A stretch of 64,000 bases of DNA, from the NCBI GenBank assembly GCA_024636215.1, contig JAGXHL010000093.1, forward strand, positions 1-64,000. The letters run 5' to 3'. Positions 46,833 to 55,465 of this stretch are shown here, piece after piece. The notes under the pieces were generated by a model that saw nothing but the letters and a program-made list of their open reading frames with translations, ran no database searches and was not told the DNA's origin. How positions within the stretch are numbered: the first letter of the stretch is position 1; every line of letters begins with the position of its first letter. The translations under genes were made by a program, and so were the position numbers. The DNA comes from Deltaproteobacteria bacterium. Lineage in GTDB: Bacteria; Desulfobacterota; Desulfuromonadia; Desulfuromonadales; BM103.

Positions 46833-47924
46833 ATGTCTCAGCAAGTTTATAATTTTGGTGCCGGTCCGGCGATGCTGCCGGTTCCCGTGATGCAGCGCAT
46901 TCGTGAAGAGTTCCTTGATTTCCAGGGTCTGGGTGTCTCGGTAATCGAGGTCAGCCATCGTGCCAAGCAGTTTGAAAAAGTGCTTTTGGATGCCCAGGAG
47001 CGTTTCCGCCAGTTGACCAACCTGCCGGATCAATACAAAATCCTCTTTATTCATGGTGGCGCCCGCATGCAGTTCTCGGCTCTGCCGATGAACCTGGCCG
47101 GTCGTTCGGCAAGCAAAAAATGCCTCTATGTCGAAACCGGTAATTTCGCCAAGCTGGCCAACAAGGATGCCAAGCCTTATGGTGACATCAGGGTGATTGC
47201 GAGCAGTGCCGACAGCAATTATGACCGGCTGCCGGCCATCACTGCCGAGATGATTGACCAGGACGCGGCCTACCTGCATCTCACCACCAACAATACTCTT
47301 TACGGTTCACGCTACAATCAATTTCCTGACGCCGGCAAGGTGCCTCTGATCGCTGACCAGACCTCGGAGATCCTCTCCCGTGTGGTTGATTACAGCAAGT
47401 TCGGTTGTATCTATGCCGGCCTGCAGAAAAACCTCGGGCCTTCCGGAACTGCGCTCCTTGTCATCCATGAGGACCTGCTCGGATACGCTTCTGCTGAGAC
47501 GCCGGTGCTGCTGAACTATGAACAGTGCGCCAAGGACAATTCCCTGACCAATACCGCGAACACTTTTGCTATTTATGTCACCGGCCTGGTGCTGGAGTGG
47601 TTGCAGGAGCAGGGCGGGGTTGCCGCGATCGAGAAGATCAATGAGCAGAAGGCCAAAACTCTTTATGACCTGATTGATGCCGGCGATTACTATCGTGGCG
47701 TCATTCAGCCCGAGGTGCGCGGTACCATGAACGTCAGCTTTAATCTGGCCAGTGAAGAACTCGAAGCCAAGTTCCTCAAAGAAGCCGGTGAGCAGGGTTT
47801 GTACGCGCTCAAGGGCCATCGCAGCGTCGGTGGTATCCGGGCCTCGATTTACAACGCCATGCCGCTGGCTGGTGTTGACGCCCTTGCCAGTTTCATGAAG
47901 GACTTCGAGCGCAAGAACGGTTGA
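46833..47924 (+). CDS. serC: Phosphoserine aminotransferase
   Basis: A PLP enzyme that converts phosphohydroxypyruvate and glutamate to phosphoserine. The 363 aa begin VYNFGAGPAMLPVPVMQRI; HGGARMQFSALPMNL is the phosphate/substrate loop, and YAGLQKNLGPSGTALLVI carries the PLP Lys at about residue 198. HRSVGGIRASIYNAMPL near the end is typical. It follows the short PGDH directly and is closed by a terminator. Confidence 0.96.
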   Translation: MSQQVYNFGAGPAMLPVPVMQRIREEFLDFQGLGVSVIEVSHRAKQFEKVLLDAQERFRQLTNLPDQYKILFIHGGARMQFSALPMNLAGRSASKKCLYVETGNFAKLANKDAKPYGDIRVIASSADSNYDRLPAITAEMIDQDAAYLHLTTNNTLYGSRYNQFPDAGKVPLIADQTSEILSRVVDYSKFGCIYAGLQKNLGPSGTALLVIHEDLLGYASAETPVLLNYEQCAKDNSLTNTANTFAIYVTGLVLEWLQEQGGVAAIEKINEQKAKTLYDLIDAGDYYRGVIQPEVRGTMNVSFNLASEELEAKFLKEAGEQGLYALKGHRSVGGIRASIYNAMPLAGVDALASFMKDFERKNG

Positions 47925-47968
47925 TGACTCAGGAACGCTTTTTATCTTAAAGTGCTCCTGGAAATCCG

Positions 47969-48006
47969 TGGGGGCGCTTCCTGCCTGGGGAGTGCCCCCA
48001 TTTTTC
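47969..48006 (+). terminator. Terminator after serC
   Basis: TGGGGGCGCTTCC and GGGGAGTGCCCCCA (47969-47981 and 47987-48000) pair with minor mismatches, followed by TTTTTC. It lies 45 bp past the serC stop and just before the thioesterase ribosome site. Confidence 0.8.
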
Positions 48007-48020
48007 TTTCGGAGGTTGCA

Positions 48021-48497
48021 GTGCCTGAAGTAGATTTGCAGGGTGAGGTCGGTTGGGACGCTTTTGATGCACCCGCGCTGGTTGGCGAAACACTGCGCTT
48101 CGTTTCGGGAGACCGGACCGGCAACCGATTTCGCATGAAATACTTTCGCGACCGGGAACACAACCTGGTGGCGCGCGTCTGGTTTGGTCCTGTGACAGAG
48201 GGTCCGCCGAATCATGCTCACGGCGGCAGCATTGCCGCTGTGCTTGACGAGGTCCTTGGTCTGGCGGCCTGGGCGGACGGCCACAAGGTTGTAGTTGGCA
48301 ACCTGAATGTCAATTTCCGACAGTTGTTGCCGATACAGACGGTCGTGCAGGTCAATACGAAGATTGTCTCAGTGCAGGGGCGCAAGGTCCTGGTTCACGG
48401 AGAAGTCTGTAGCCTGGATGGTGCGGTCTATGCCGCCGGCGAGTGCCTCTGCATTACTCTGACCGAAGCACAGATCGCGGCTTCGGAAAAGTCTTAA
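48021..48497 (+). CDS. Hotdog-fold thioesterase (PaaI-like)
   Basis: A 158-aa protein probably hydrolysing an acyl-CoA thioester in the cytoplasm. NHAHGGSIAAVLDEVLG (about 58-74) matches the active-site turn and long helix of the PaaI/4HBT group. The GTG at 48021 is chosen because GGAGG (48011-48015) has ideal spacing; the longer frame from 47952 would run through the serC terminator. The substrate is unknown, and the location between serC and serA says little. Confidence 0.8.
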   Translation: MPEVDLQGEVGWDAFDAPALVGETLRFVSGDRTGNRFRMKYFRDREHNLVARVWFGPVTEGPPNHAHGGSIAAVLDEVLGLAAWADGHKVVVGNLNVNFRQLLPIQTVVQVNTKIVSVQGRKVLVHGEVCSLDGAVYAAGECLCITLTEAQIAASEKS

Positions 48498-48553
48498 AGT
48501 CTACGCAAAGAGCACGTTGACAGGGTAAAAGCTTCATTTTAGAATTACCGCAG

Positions 48554-48586
48554 CTGGCAGACTGACAGTCTGCCAGGTATTTTTTC
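48554..48586 (+). terminator. 23-bp palindrome and T run, from fused element tips
   Basis: CTGGCAGACT (48554-48563) and AGTCTGCCAG (48567-48576) form a perfect 10-bp stem with loop GAC, followed by GTATTTTTT. It looks like a good rho-independent terminator for the thioesterase gene. The right arm GACAGTCTGCCAG is identical to the right tip of the 56-bp element at 53533, suggesting an origin from that repeat family. Confidence 0.7.
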
Positions 48587-48612
48587 TGCGCATCCCGGAA
48601 GGATAGAAGGAC

Positions 48613-50214
48613 ATGAAAGTCATCGTTACAGACGAGATCTCGGAAAAAGGCCTTGAGCTTCTCGATCAAGATCCTCGCATACAGCTGGATGTGCGGCTGG
48701 GCCTGAAAGCGCCCGAGCTGCATGCTTTGATCGGCGATTACGACGCCATCATTACCCGCTCGGGAACCCAGGTCGATGCCGAGCTTTTGAAGCACGCCAA
48801 AAAACTGAAGATGATCGCCCGCGCCGGAGTCGGCATCGACAATGTCGACGTGACGGCAGCGAGCGAGCGGGGCATCATCGTTGTCAATGCTCCTTTCGGC
48901 AATACCAACTCTGCCGCAGAACATACGATGGCGATTCTGCTTTCCATGTGCCGTAATGTGCCGGATGCCAACGTCAGCCTGAAAAGCGGCAAGTGGCAGC
49001 GGGCTCCCTTTACCGGCTATGAGCTCAAACACAAAACCATGGGGATCATCGGCCTCGGCAAGGTCGGTGGCCGGGTTGCCCTGCGCTCCCGGGCCTTCGA
49101 GATGGATGTGGTTGTTTACGACCCCTATATCAGTGAAAAACGGGCGGCGGATTATGGCACCCGCCTGGTCTGTCTTGATGAACTGGTCAGCATGGCCGAC
49201 GTGATCTCGGTGCACACACCTCTGAATGATGAAACCCGTGATCTGATTAAAGCAGAGCACTTTTCTGCCATGAAGAACGGCGTGCTGGTCGTCAACTGTG
49301 CCCGTGGTGGGATCATCAATGAGGAGTCGATGCTGGCTGCTCTGGAAAGCGGCAAGGTTGCCGGAGCAGCGTTTGATGTCTGGAGCGAGGAACCGCCCAA
49401 AAGCGACGTCCTCAAAAAGATGATCGCGCATCCGCGCATGGTGGTGACGCCTCACCTTGGCGCCAACACTTTCGAGGCTCAGACCAACGTGGCGATCGAT
49501 GTCAGCCGCGATATCCTTAACCTGCTTGAGGGTAAGCCTGTGGAAAATGCCGTCAATATCGCCCGTTTCGATCCGGACCTTATGGCGCAGATGCGACCCT
49601 TCATGGATTTGGCCGCCTTGCTGGGTGATTTTATCTCTCAGTTAGCGCCGGAAAATCCGGGCAAGGTGACCTTTAACTATACCGGCAAGCTTGCCGCCCA
49701 TGATTGCATGCCGATCACGGTTGCTGGTCTGGCGGCACTTCTCAACCACTGCAGCGATCAGGAGATCAATATGGTCAATGCCAATCTGGTTGCGGAGCGC
49801 CGCGGGTTGATCGTTGAGCAGAGCCGATCGACCGAATCAGATTTCTTTTCCAATCTGATTACTCTGAGTCTGGAGACGCCACAGGGCAAACGCACCATTG
49901 CCGGCACACTCTTCGAAGAAACCCCGAAAATCGTCAAGATGCGTGATTTTGACACAGACTTCACTCCCGAAGAGCATATGCTGGTCATGCACTATGACGA
50001 TCGTCCGGGACTGATCGGCAAAATCGGCACCATTCTTGGTGAGGCTCAAGTCAATATCGGCGCCATGAACCTGGGTCGTCGGATCAAAGGTGGCGAGGCC
50101 ATGGTGGTTCTCTCCGTCGATTCGCCTGTTGCAGAAGAAACTCTGGCTAAATTGAGCGAAGCCATTGGCGCGCGCTTTGTGAAAGCGGTCTGTTTGAAGC
50201 AATATCTGAAGTGA
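48613..50214 (+). CDS. serA: D-3-phosphoglycerate dehydrogenase, long form (paralogue 3 of 3)
   Basis: The 533-aa protein starts MKVIVTDEISEKGLELL, has IARAGVGIDNVDV, the nucleotide loop GIIGLGKVGG, the intact VNCARGGIINEE with the catalytic Arg, AFDVWSEEPP with the Glu region and VTPHLGANTFEAQ with the His. An intervening substrate domain and a C-terminal ACT domain (YDDRPGLIGKIGTILGE) follow. Of the three paralogues this keeps the textbook active site, so it is the likeliest canonical SerA; ACT suggests serine feedback. Confidence 0.93.
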   Translation: MKVIVTDEISEKGLELLDQDPRIQLDVRLGLKAPELHALIGDYDAIITRSGTQVDAELLKHAKKLKMIARAGVGIDNVDVTAASERGIIVVNAPFGNTNSAAEHTMAILLSMCRNVPDANVSLKSGKWQRAPFTGYELKHKTMGIIGLGKVGGRVALRSRAFEMDVVVYDPYISEKRAADYGTRLVCLDELVSMADVISVHTPLNDETRDLIKAEHFSAMKNGVLVVNCARGGIINEESMLAALESGKVAGAAFDVWSEEPPKSDVLKKMIAHPRMVVTPHLGANTFEAQTNVAIDVSRDILNLLEGKPVENAVNIARFDPDLMAQMRPFMDLAALLGDFISQLAPENPGKVTFNYTGKLAAHDCMPITVAGLAALLNHCSDQEINMVNANLVAERRGLIVEQSRSTESDFFSNLITLSLETPQGKRTIAGTLFEETPKIVKMRDFDTDFTPEEHMLVMHYDDRPGLIGKIGTILGEAQVNIGAMNLGRRIKGGEAMVVLSVDSPVAEETLAKLSEAIGARFVKAVCLKQYLK

Positions 50215-50243
50215 TGCAGGGACTTTTGCTCAGAGTATTGAAA

Positions 50244-50280
50244 AAAGGGGCGTGGCCAAGTGGTCCACGCCCCTTTTTCT
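50244..50280. terminator. Hairpin after serA
   Basis: AAAAAAGGGGCGTGG and CCACGCCCCTTTTT frame a stem (about 50239-50278) with a short loop and T5 tract. It separates the plus-strand serA from the minus-strand mqnD and could act both ways. Confidence 0.85.
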
Positions 50281-50316
50281 AATGAAGTAGAAAGCTGCTT
50301 TCCCTCAGTCTGAACC

Positions 50317-51150
50317 TTAACTTGCGAAAAGGGCTTTATCGCTTTTCGGGATCAGCCCACGGGCTTCCGCTCGACTCAGCAGGGTCTCCACGGCGGCAAT
50401 CCCCTCGTCGCCAAGGGTTAGAGAGAAATCGTTGACGTAGAGGCTGATGTGCGCATCGATGACCTTGTCCTCAAGCTCCTGAGCATGCTCTTTAATGTAG
50501 TTGCGCGGTTCTTGCGGATGCCGTCTGGCATATTCCAGACTGCCCCGGATCGCTTCGTCAGCCATTCTTATGGTTGCCTCTCCCAGATCCCTCCTGGCGA
50601 GAATTCCTCCTAAAGGGATCGGCAGGCCGCTGTCAGCCTCCCACCAGGCACCGAGATCCAAAACCTCGTGGAAACCCGCCTGTTGATAGGTAAAGCGAGA
50701 TTCGTGGATAATCACTCCGGCCTCTGCTGCGCCGCTTTGCAGCGCGTTCATAATCTGGTCAAAGGGCAGGATGAGCAGGTTCTCGTAACCGCTGCCATAT
50801 AACTGCAGCAGCAGGTTGGCCGTCGTCAGTTTGCCTGGCACGGCGATGTGTTTGCCGCGCACCGCCTGCATGTCTGTTGCCTGCGCAGAAATGACCAGTG
50901 GGCCACAACCCCGGCCCAGCGCACCACCGCTACGCAGCAAGACGTAACGATCGCGCAGGTGGCCCAGAGCGTGATAGGAGATTTTTGTCAGGTCAAGTCG
51001 TTCGTCAAGTGCCATCTGATTGAGGGTTTCAACATCTTCCAGGCGCTGTTCAATCCTGTGGCCTGGAATGGCTATCTTGTTGTGGGTCAGAGCGTAAAAG
51101 ATATAGGTGTCATTCGGGCAGGGAGAGTAACCCAGACTCAGGCTTTTCAT
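50317..51150 (-). CDS. mqnD: 1,4-dihydroxy-6-naphthoate synthase
   Basis: MqnD makes the naphthoate ring in the futalosine pathway. The 277-aa protein has a periplasmic-binding-protein-like fold; it starts LSLGYSPCPNDTYIFYALTH, and has LTKISYHALG, the GCGPLV segment and the HESRFTYQQAGF region typical of the family. Its ATG overlaps the mqnB stop by the ATGA arrangement. A longer frame to 51477 is antisense to mqnB and rejected. Confidence 0.92.
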   Translation of the reverse strand: MKSLSLGYSPCPNDTYIFYALTHNKIAIPGHRIEQRLEDVETLNQMALDERLDLTKISYHALGHLRDRYVLLRSGGALGRGCGPLVISAQATDMQAVRGKHIAVPGKLTTANLLLQLYGSGYENLLILPFDQIMNALQSGAAEAGVIIHESRFTYQQAGFHEVLDLGAWWEADSGLPIPLGGILARRDLGEATIRMADEAIRGSLEYARRHPQEPRNYIKEHAQELEDKVIDAHISLYVNDFSLTLGDEGIAAVETLLSRAEARGLIPKSDKALFAS

Positions 51151-51887
51151 AGCGGTGGTTGCTCCGCCCAGCTCTTGATGAGTTCCAGAATGGCTGTTTG
51201 TGCTGCAGCCATGCCGGTGGGGAGCTCCCAGCGGCGGGTGTCGCGATCTTCGACCAGGTTGGAAATGCCGCGGATTTCGAGCAATGGCGTGGAGAGTTGC
51301 CGGCAGGCCAGGGCAACTGCCGCTCCTTCCATATTTTCGCAAATGCCCCTGGTCTTTTGCGCCAGCTCTGTGGCAACTGCTGTCGATCCGGTACATGTGG
51401 AGACAGTGACAAACGGGCCGCTCTGCAGTTTTATTTTGTGGCCTGCAACATGGGCCTGCAAAAGTGGGCTTGCCCAAGCGTGCAACACTTTGCTGACTGG
51501 CCAGGTGTTGTAAAAAATTTCCGGAGTCCGGCGCATGGGCAGCCTTATCTCGGCAAGATCACGGAAGCCATCAGGCGTATTGACCCCTTCGTCGCCAAAA
51601 ATTTCGGCACTGGCGATTGCCAGATCCCCAATCGACAGTCCTGCCTTTGGATAGGCACCGCCGCAACCGAACAGAAATAAAGCCTCTGGTTGACAACTGC
51701 TCAGCAGGCTGACGGCGGTAGCCGCAGCGGCAGCCTTGCCGATGCCGCTGTGTGCCAGGGTGACCTTAATGCCAGATATCCTGCCGGTCAGCAAGACGAT
51801 GCCATTGACGGGTGCTTGTTCAATGTCACCCATTGCGGCTCTGATCAGGGCTGTTTCTTCCGGGACGGCTGCGAGGAGAGCGATCAT
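51147..51887 (-). CDS. mqnB: Futalosine hydrolase
   Basis: A nucleoside-phosphorylase-like enzyme that removes the base from (amino)futalosine. The 246-aa protein begins MIALLAAVPEETALI, has LAHSGIGKAAAAATA, LFLFGCGGAYPKAGLSIGDL and the C-terminal ENMEGAAVALACRQL with the substrate-binding Glu. It is translationally coupled to mqnD, 15 kb from the other mqn genes. Upstream codons to 51926 lie in a heptamer repeat and are not taken as coding. Confidence 0.9.
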   Translation of the reverse strand: MIALLAAVPEETALIRAAMGDIEQAPVNGIVLLTGRISGIKVTLAHSGIGKAAAAATAVSLLSSCQPEALFLFGCGGAYPKAGLSIGDLAIASAEIFGDEGVNTPDGFRDLAEIRLPMRRTPEIFYNTWPVSKVLHAWASPLLQAHVAGHKIKLQSGPFVTVSTCTGSTAVATELAQKTRGICENMEGAAVALACRQLSTPLLEIRGISNLVEDRDTRRWELPTGMAAAQTAILELIKSWAEQPPL

Positions 51888-51959
51888 AGGGTCGGGGTCT
51901 GGAGGTTGGGGTCTGGCGGCTGGCAAAATTCAGCCCCCAGCCCCTAGCCCCCGTTCTAG
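51888..51959. repeat. Diverged heptamer repeat, inverted arms
   Basis: The left part reads as 7-bp units GGGTCGG, GGTCTGG, AGGTTGG and similar; the right part CAGCCCC, CAGCCCC, TAGCCCC (51931-51951) runs in the opposite sense. It fills the spacer between mqnB and the gene upstream of it. Confidence 0.6.
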
Positions 51960-53032
51960 GGTTTATACCAGCCGTCGCGAATCAGGTCGCGGCGCAGTTC
52001 GTGGCCAGCGTTACGGATGACACCTTTATACCAGAAATGTTCCTCAGTGGAGCTGATGCCCGGGCTATCCAGGCGCTTGCGGTTGTCAATGAGAATCTGG
52101 CGAAATTTTTCATCCGGTTCTTTGAGAACCTCGAGAATGCGGCTCCTCAGGGGTTCTTCGCAGGCGGACAGCACATAGTGCAGGATATCACGCAGCTGCA
52201 GTCCCATGCGGTACTCCCATAAATCCCCTTCAAAATTACCGCAGCATTCCTGGACAAATTCATTCCAGTCGAGCAGGAGCGCGCCAAAATCATCTTCGGC
52301 AAACTCTTCATAGTCCGGGTGCTGGCTGAGAATCTCTTCGATGGTCTTCTGCTCCTTGCGCGAGAAGAAAAAGGAGAGACTCTCTTCAACCGGGTACATA
52401 TCGAGTAGATCGATCAATTCGCGACAAAAGTGGGCGTAATCAAGATCGCGGTTACTAAAACCCTGCAGCTCTTCCGGCAGACTTTCGTTTTCCAGGCAGA
52501 GCAGTGAAAGGTGATCGTGGCCCAACTCCGTGTGCAGCAACAGCTCTGGCCGGTGGGGAATCCTGGCCTTGGCCAACTGGTTGGTGAGTCGCAGGTGGTT
52601 GTCAGTAAAAAAGGTCAGAACTTTTTCCTCAGAATAAAACATCTCCTGGCTGGAGCGATTGTTGGCCAACCCAAAACCGACAAAACCGTCATGCATCAGG
52701 CGGTCCCAGTAAGGGGCGATGGCCTCAAGGATCTCGACGGTCGGCATATAAGGCGAATAATGAATGGTCGGTGCTGGAGGTTCCGTCTCTTTGCTGTTTG
52801 GTTCAGTGGTGTAGAATTCGAGGATAAAGAAGGCCTCTTCAGGCATGCTTTCGGTAAACTGGTCGAAAATTGTCCGCACCTGCGCAGGGTCAGCCAGTAC
52901 GGAAAAATGATAGGTGTCAGTTGAGTTCTCCAGGAGGGAGAAATTATAACCAACATGCAGATTGCGCGATCTGAGCCGTGCTTGCGGCCAGAGTTGCAGG
53001 CCTGCAGGAAAATTTGTAAAAATGTCGGACAA
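51956..53032 (-). CDS. Conserved-looking protein of unknown function
   Basis: I do not recognise a family. The 358-aa protein is acidic and soluble, without signal peptide or membrane helices. It has aromatic-rich segments (EEAFFILEFYTTE, GFVGFGLANNRSSQEMFY) and a C-terminal HFWYKGVIRNAGHELRRDLI block. The start is set at a TTG (53032) because AGGAGA lies 9 bp before it; the frame is open upstream to 53113. It is followed by mqnB in the same direction, with the heptamer repeat between. Continuous coding sense over 1 kb supports a real gene. Confidence 0.7.
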   Translation of the reverse strand: MSDIFTNFPAGLQLWPQARLRSRNLHVGYNFSLLENSTDTYHFSVLADPAQVRTIFDQFTESMPEEAFFILEFYTTEPNSKETEPPAPTIHYSPYMPTVEILEAIAPYWDRLMHDGFVGFGLANNRSSQEMFYSEEKVLTFFTDNHLRLTNQLAKARIPHRPELLLHTELGHDHLSLLCLENESLPEELQGFSNRDLDYAHFCRELIDLLDMYPVEESLSFFFSRKEQKTIEEILSQHPDYEEFAEDDFGALLLDWNEFVQECCGNFEGDLWEYRMGLQLRDILHYVLSACEEPLRSRILEVLKEPDEKFRQILIDNRKRLDSPGISSTEEHFWYKGVIRNAGHELRRDLIRDGWYKP

Positions 53033-53123
53033 TGAGAATCTCTCCTGGCGCTTTGAGATCGAAACCTTTTTGGTTACTCGCTTATGATGCGGTAATCGTC
53101 TTTGAGAAGTCAACCTTAAGTCG

Positions 53124-53292
53124 CTAGCAGCCTGTCGGGCTAAACGGGCCGAAGCGAAAATTTGGAGGTTTGAGAACAGATTTTAGCTCATTTGCAGGTT
53201 CATGGCCGTAGCTATGGACCAAAAAGGAGCTGAAATATGGGCCAAACAGCCGGATTTGCAGCCGGCTCATGGATAGTCCGACAAGCTACTAG
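53124..53292. repeat. Palindromic MITE-like element, copy 2 (complete, 169 bp)
   Basis: The element runs from CTAGCAGCCTGTCGG to GTCCGACAAGCTACTAG and is an imperfect inverted repeat along its whole length, centred near 53208. The two ends share CTAG at the tip. Bases 53152-53292 match the copy at the window start at about 96 percent identity. There is no ORF inside. It lies upstream of the unknown gene (minus strand) and the carboxylase operon (plus strand). Confidence 0.8.
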
Positions 53293-53441
53293 ATGGACTT
53301 ATCGGCTGCCGTTGATAGTTTACGCTATAGGCCTGAAGCCTCTTTGCAATTAGTGCAGAAAAGGGTTATGAAAAGCTTGCTTGCCAGGCTAAATTGGCGT
53401 TTAATCTAAGTAAACTGATTTTATCTAAAGTGAATTTTCCG

Positions 53442-53474
53442 TTGACATGGAGGGCCACTTGGGCTATATCCAAG
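53442..53474 (+). promoter_or_regulatory. Promoter of the carboxylase operon
   Basis: TTGACA (53442-53447) and TATATC (53465-53470) have 17-bp spacing. CTTGG (53458-53462) and CCAAG (53470-53474) form an inverted repeat around the -10 box that could be an operator. The start codon is 212 bp further on, so the transcript would have a long leader containing the 56-bp palindrome. The sequence 53293-53441 shows nothing else. Confidence 0.6.
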
Positions 53475-53532
53475 CGGTGGATAAAACCCTATTCTATTTA
53501 CAGATAGACGTCTTGTGTTATCCGCCCCTGTG

Positions 53533-53588
53533 CTAGCAGACTGTCTGACTATACGAGCCGGCTCATGGATAGTCCGACAGTCTGCCAG
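53533..53588. repeat. 56-bp minimal palindromic element
   Basis: CTAGCAGACTGTCTGACTAT on the left faces ATAGTCCGACAGTCTGCCAG on the right around AGCCGGCT. It consists almost only of the two ends of the 169-bp element joined together. It lies in the presumed 5' leader of the carboxyltransferase gene and would fold as a long hairpin in RNA. The 93 bp after it up to the start codon hold only the ribosome site. Confidence 0.75.
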
Positions 53589-53681
53589 ATTCAAAAATTG
53601 CCAAGCATTTTTCATAGCAACCAGCCGGCAGGCAGAGAGCGCCGCCCGCTGAAAAACTCCAGCAAGCAGAGGAATTCAAAG

Positions 53682-55406
53682 ATGGCCAAAAAAGCGATTA
53701 CACCGTCACTGAAGAATCCATTTGATCCACCTGAGAAAGTCGAATTCACCATTCCTGGTGAGGTCGCCGGTAAGCACGGTGGCTACGAAGAGGTTATGCA
53801 GGAAGGCCACGAGCTGATCCAGCGACCCATCAAGTCGGTTGCTGTCGGTCAGATCGAAAAGCAGCATTTCAAAAAGCGCATGACTGTCTGGGAGAGGATC
53901 AATGTTCTGACCCAGGCCAAGCCCAACATCCTGTTCCAGAACTGGGGCAAGAACCTCGATGGTGCGTCCCTGGTCACGGGAATTCTCAATATCAATGGGC
54001 GAGACGTCGGCGTCTATGGTCACGATTTCACGGTCCGGGCCGGTTCCATTGATGCGACCAACGGCAACAAGCTTGCCCGCCTCTTTAAAATGTGCGGTGA
54101 GAAGGGTCTGCCTTTGATTGGTATGAACGACTCTGCGGGAGCTTTTGTCCCTGCCGGTGTCGGCGGCCTTGACGGTTACGCCGAGGCTTTCACTGCACTG
54201 CGCAAGATCAGTGGCGTGGTACCGACCGTCATGTGCATGTTCGGTTTTAATGCCGGCGGCGGTTCTTATCTGCCTCGTCAGGGCAGCTTCCTGATCCAGC
54301 CGAAAGATACCTTTTTCGGTCTGACCGGCCCTGGTGTGGTCAAATCGGTGCTTGGTGAGGATATTACCCCCGAAGAGCTCGGTGGCCCCAAGGTCCACTG
54401 TGCGTCCGGCGTGACCGACCTGACCGTGGCCGATGAAACGGCCGCATTACGCACCGCTGTACGCCTGATCAGTTACCTTCCAGATAACAACTACAGCATG
54501 GCCCCTTTCCAGGAGACCAGTGATCCTCTCGATCGCAAGACCTGGGAGATCAACACCCTGCTGAAAAAAGCCTTTAACTCACCAACCGGTTTCAACACTC
54601 CCTTCGACGTCTCGATTATCATTCAGCAGATTTGTGACCATGGTGATTACTTCGAGCTGCAGCCTGATCGCTCCCGCGAGGCCATCACCGCGCTGGGGCG
54701 CCTCGGTGGCAACGTCGTCGGTTTTGTTGCCAATAACAGTGCTGTTTCTTCCGGACAGATTGACTGTGACTCGGCGCTCAAGATTGCTCGTTTTGTCCGT
54801 TTCTGCAACATCTACAACATTCCCTTGATCTTCATGGAAGACACGACCGGCTTTTTGCCGGGGCGTGAGCAGGAAGCTCGCGGTATCGTTCAGGCCGGTC
54901 GCTCGATGCTCGATTCGATCATCGATGTGCGGACCCCGCGGATCCTGTTGATTCTGCGTAATGCTTATGGTGGCGCATACGCCTCTTACAATAACTATCC
55001 GACCGGTGCCGATCTGGTGCTGGCCTTGCCGACCACCCGCCTTGCAGTCATGGGCCCGGCCGGAAAGGAGTTCGTCTACAAAGGCGAACTGCGCAAGATT
55101 CGCTCTGCGACCCAGAAGATGGTCGCCGATGGTATTCTGGCCAGAACCAAGGCGGGGATGGACGGGGCGGAAGCCAAGAAGGAGGCCGAGGTCGAGGCTG
55201 CAGAATGGCTCAAGCTTCAGGAAGCTGAACTGAACCTGCGCTACGAGAAAGAATTGATGAACCCGAAAGAGGGTCTCGCCCTGGGTTCAATCTCCTCACT
55301 GGTCATGCCGACCGATCTGCGCCAGGTTCTCAGTGAGAATATGAACTTCCTGTTGCGGCACTACAAGGCATCGGCCTGGCAGGATGTCCAACGCGAATTC
55401 CATTAA
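53682..55406 (+). CDS. Acyl-CoA carboxylase carboxyltransferase subunit (propionyl-CoA type)
   Basis: It transfers CO2 between carboxybiotin and an acyl-CoA; neighbours suggest propionyl-CoA to (S)-methylmalonyl-CoA, or the reverse. The 574-aa protein has both crotonase-like halves, with [15 protein letters not shown] in the first and [19 protein letters not shown] and [14 protein letters not shown] in the second. It is longer than usual PccB (~510-520). The ATG follows AGAGGA (53668-53673); upstream codons from 53565 come from the repeat. It lies 59 bp before the biotin subunit gene. Confidence 0.87.
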   Translation: MAKKAITPSLKNPFDPPEKVEFTIPGEVAGKHGGYEEVMQEGHELIQRPIKSVAVGQIEKQHFKKRMTVWERINVLTQAKPNILFQNWGKNLDGASLVTGILNINGRDVGVYGHDFTVRAGSIDATNGNKLARLFKMCGEKGLPLIGMNDSAGAFVPAGVGGLDGYAEAFTALRKISGVVPTVMCMFGFNAGGGSYLPRQGSFLIQPKDTFFGLTGPGVVKSVLGEDITPEELGGPKVHCASGVTDLTVADETAALRTAVRLISYLPDNNYSMAPFQETSDPLDRKTWEINTLLKKAFNSPTGFNTPFDVSIIIQQICDHGDYFELQPDRSREAITALGRLGGNVVGFVANNSAVSSGQIDCDSALKIARFVRFCNIYNIPLIFMEDTTGFLPGREQEARGIVQAGRSMLDSIIDVRTPRILLILRNAYGGAYASYNNYPTGADLVLALPTTRLAVMGPAGKEFVYKGELRKIRSATQKMVADGILARTKAGMDGAEAKKEAEVEAAEWLKLQEAELNLRYEKELMNPKEGLALGSISSLVMPTDLRQVLSENMNFLLRHYKASAWQDVQREFH

Positions 55407-55465
55407 TCCCTGCGGATATTGTTGACATTAAGCGAATCAAGGTTTCGATTTGGAGATATAAAGCA

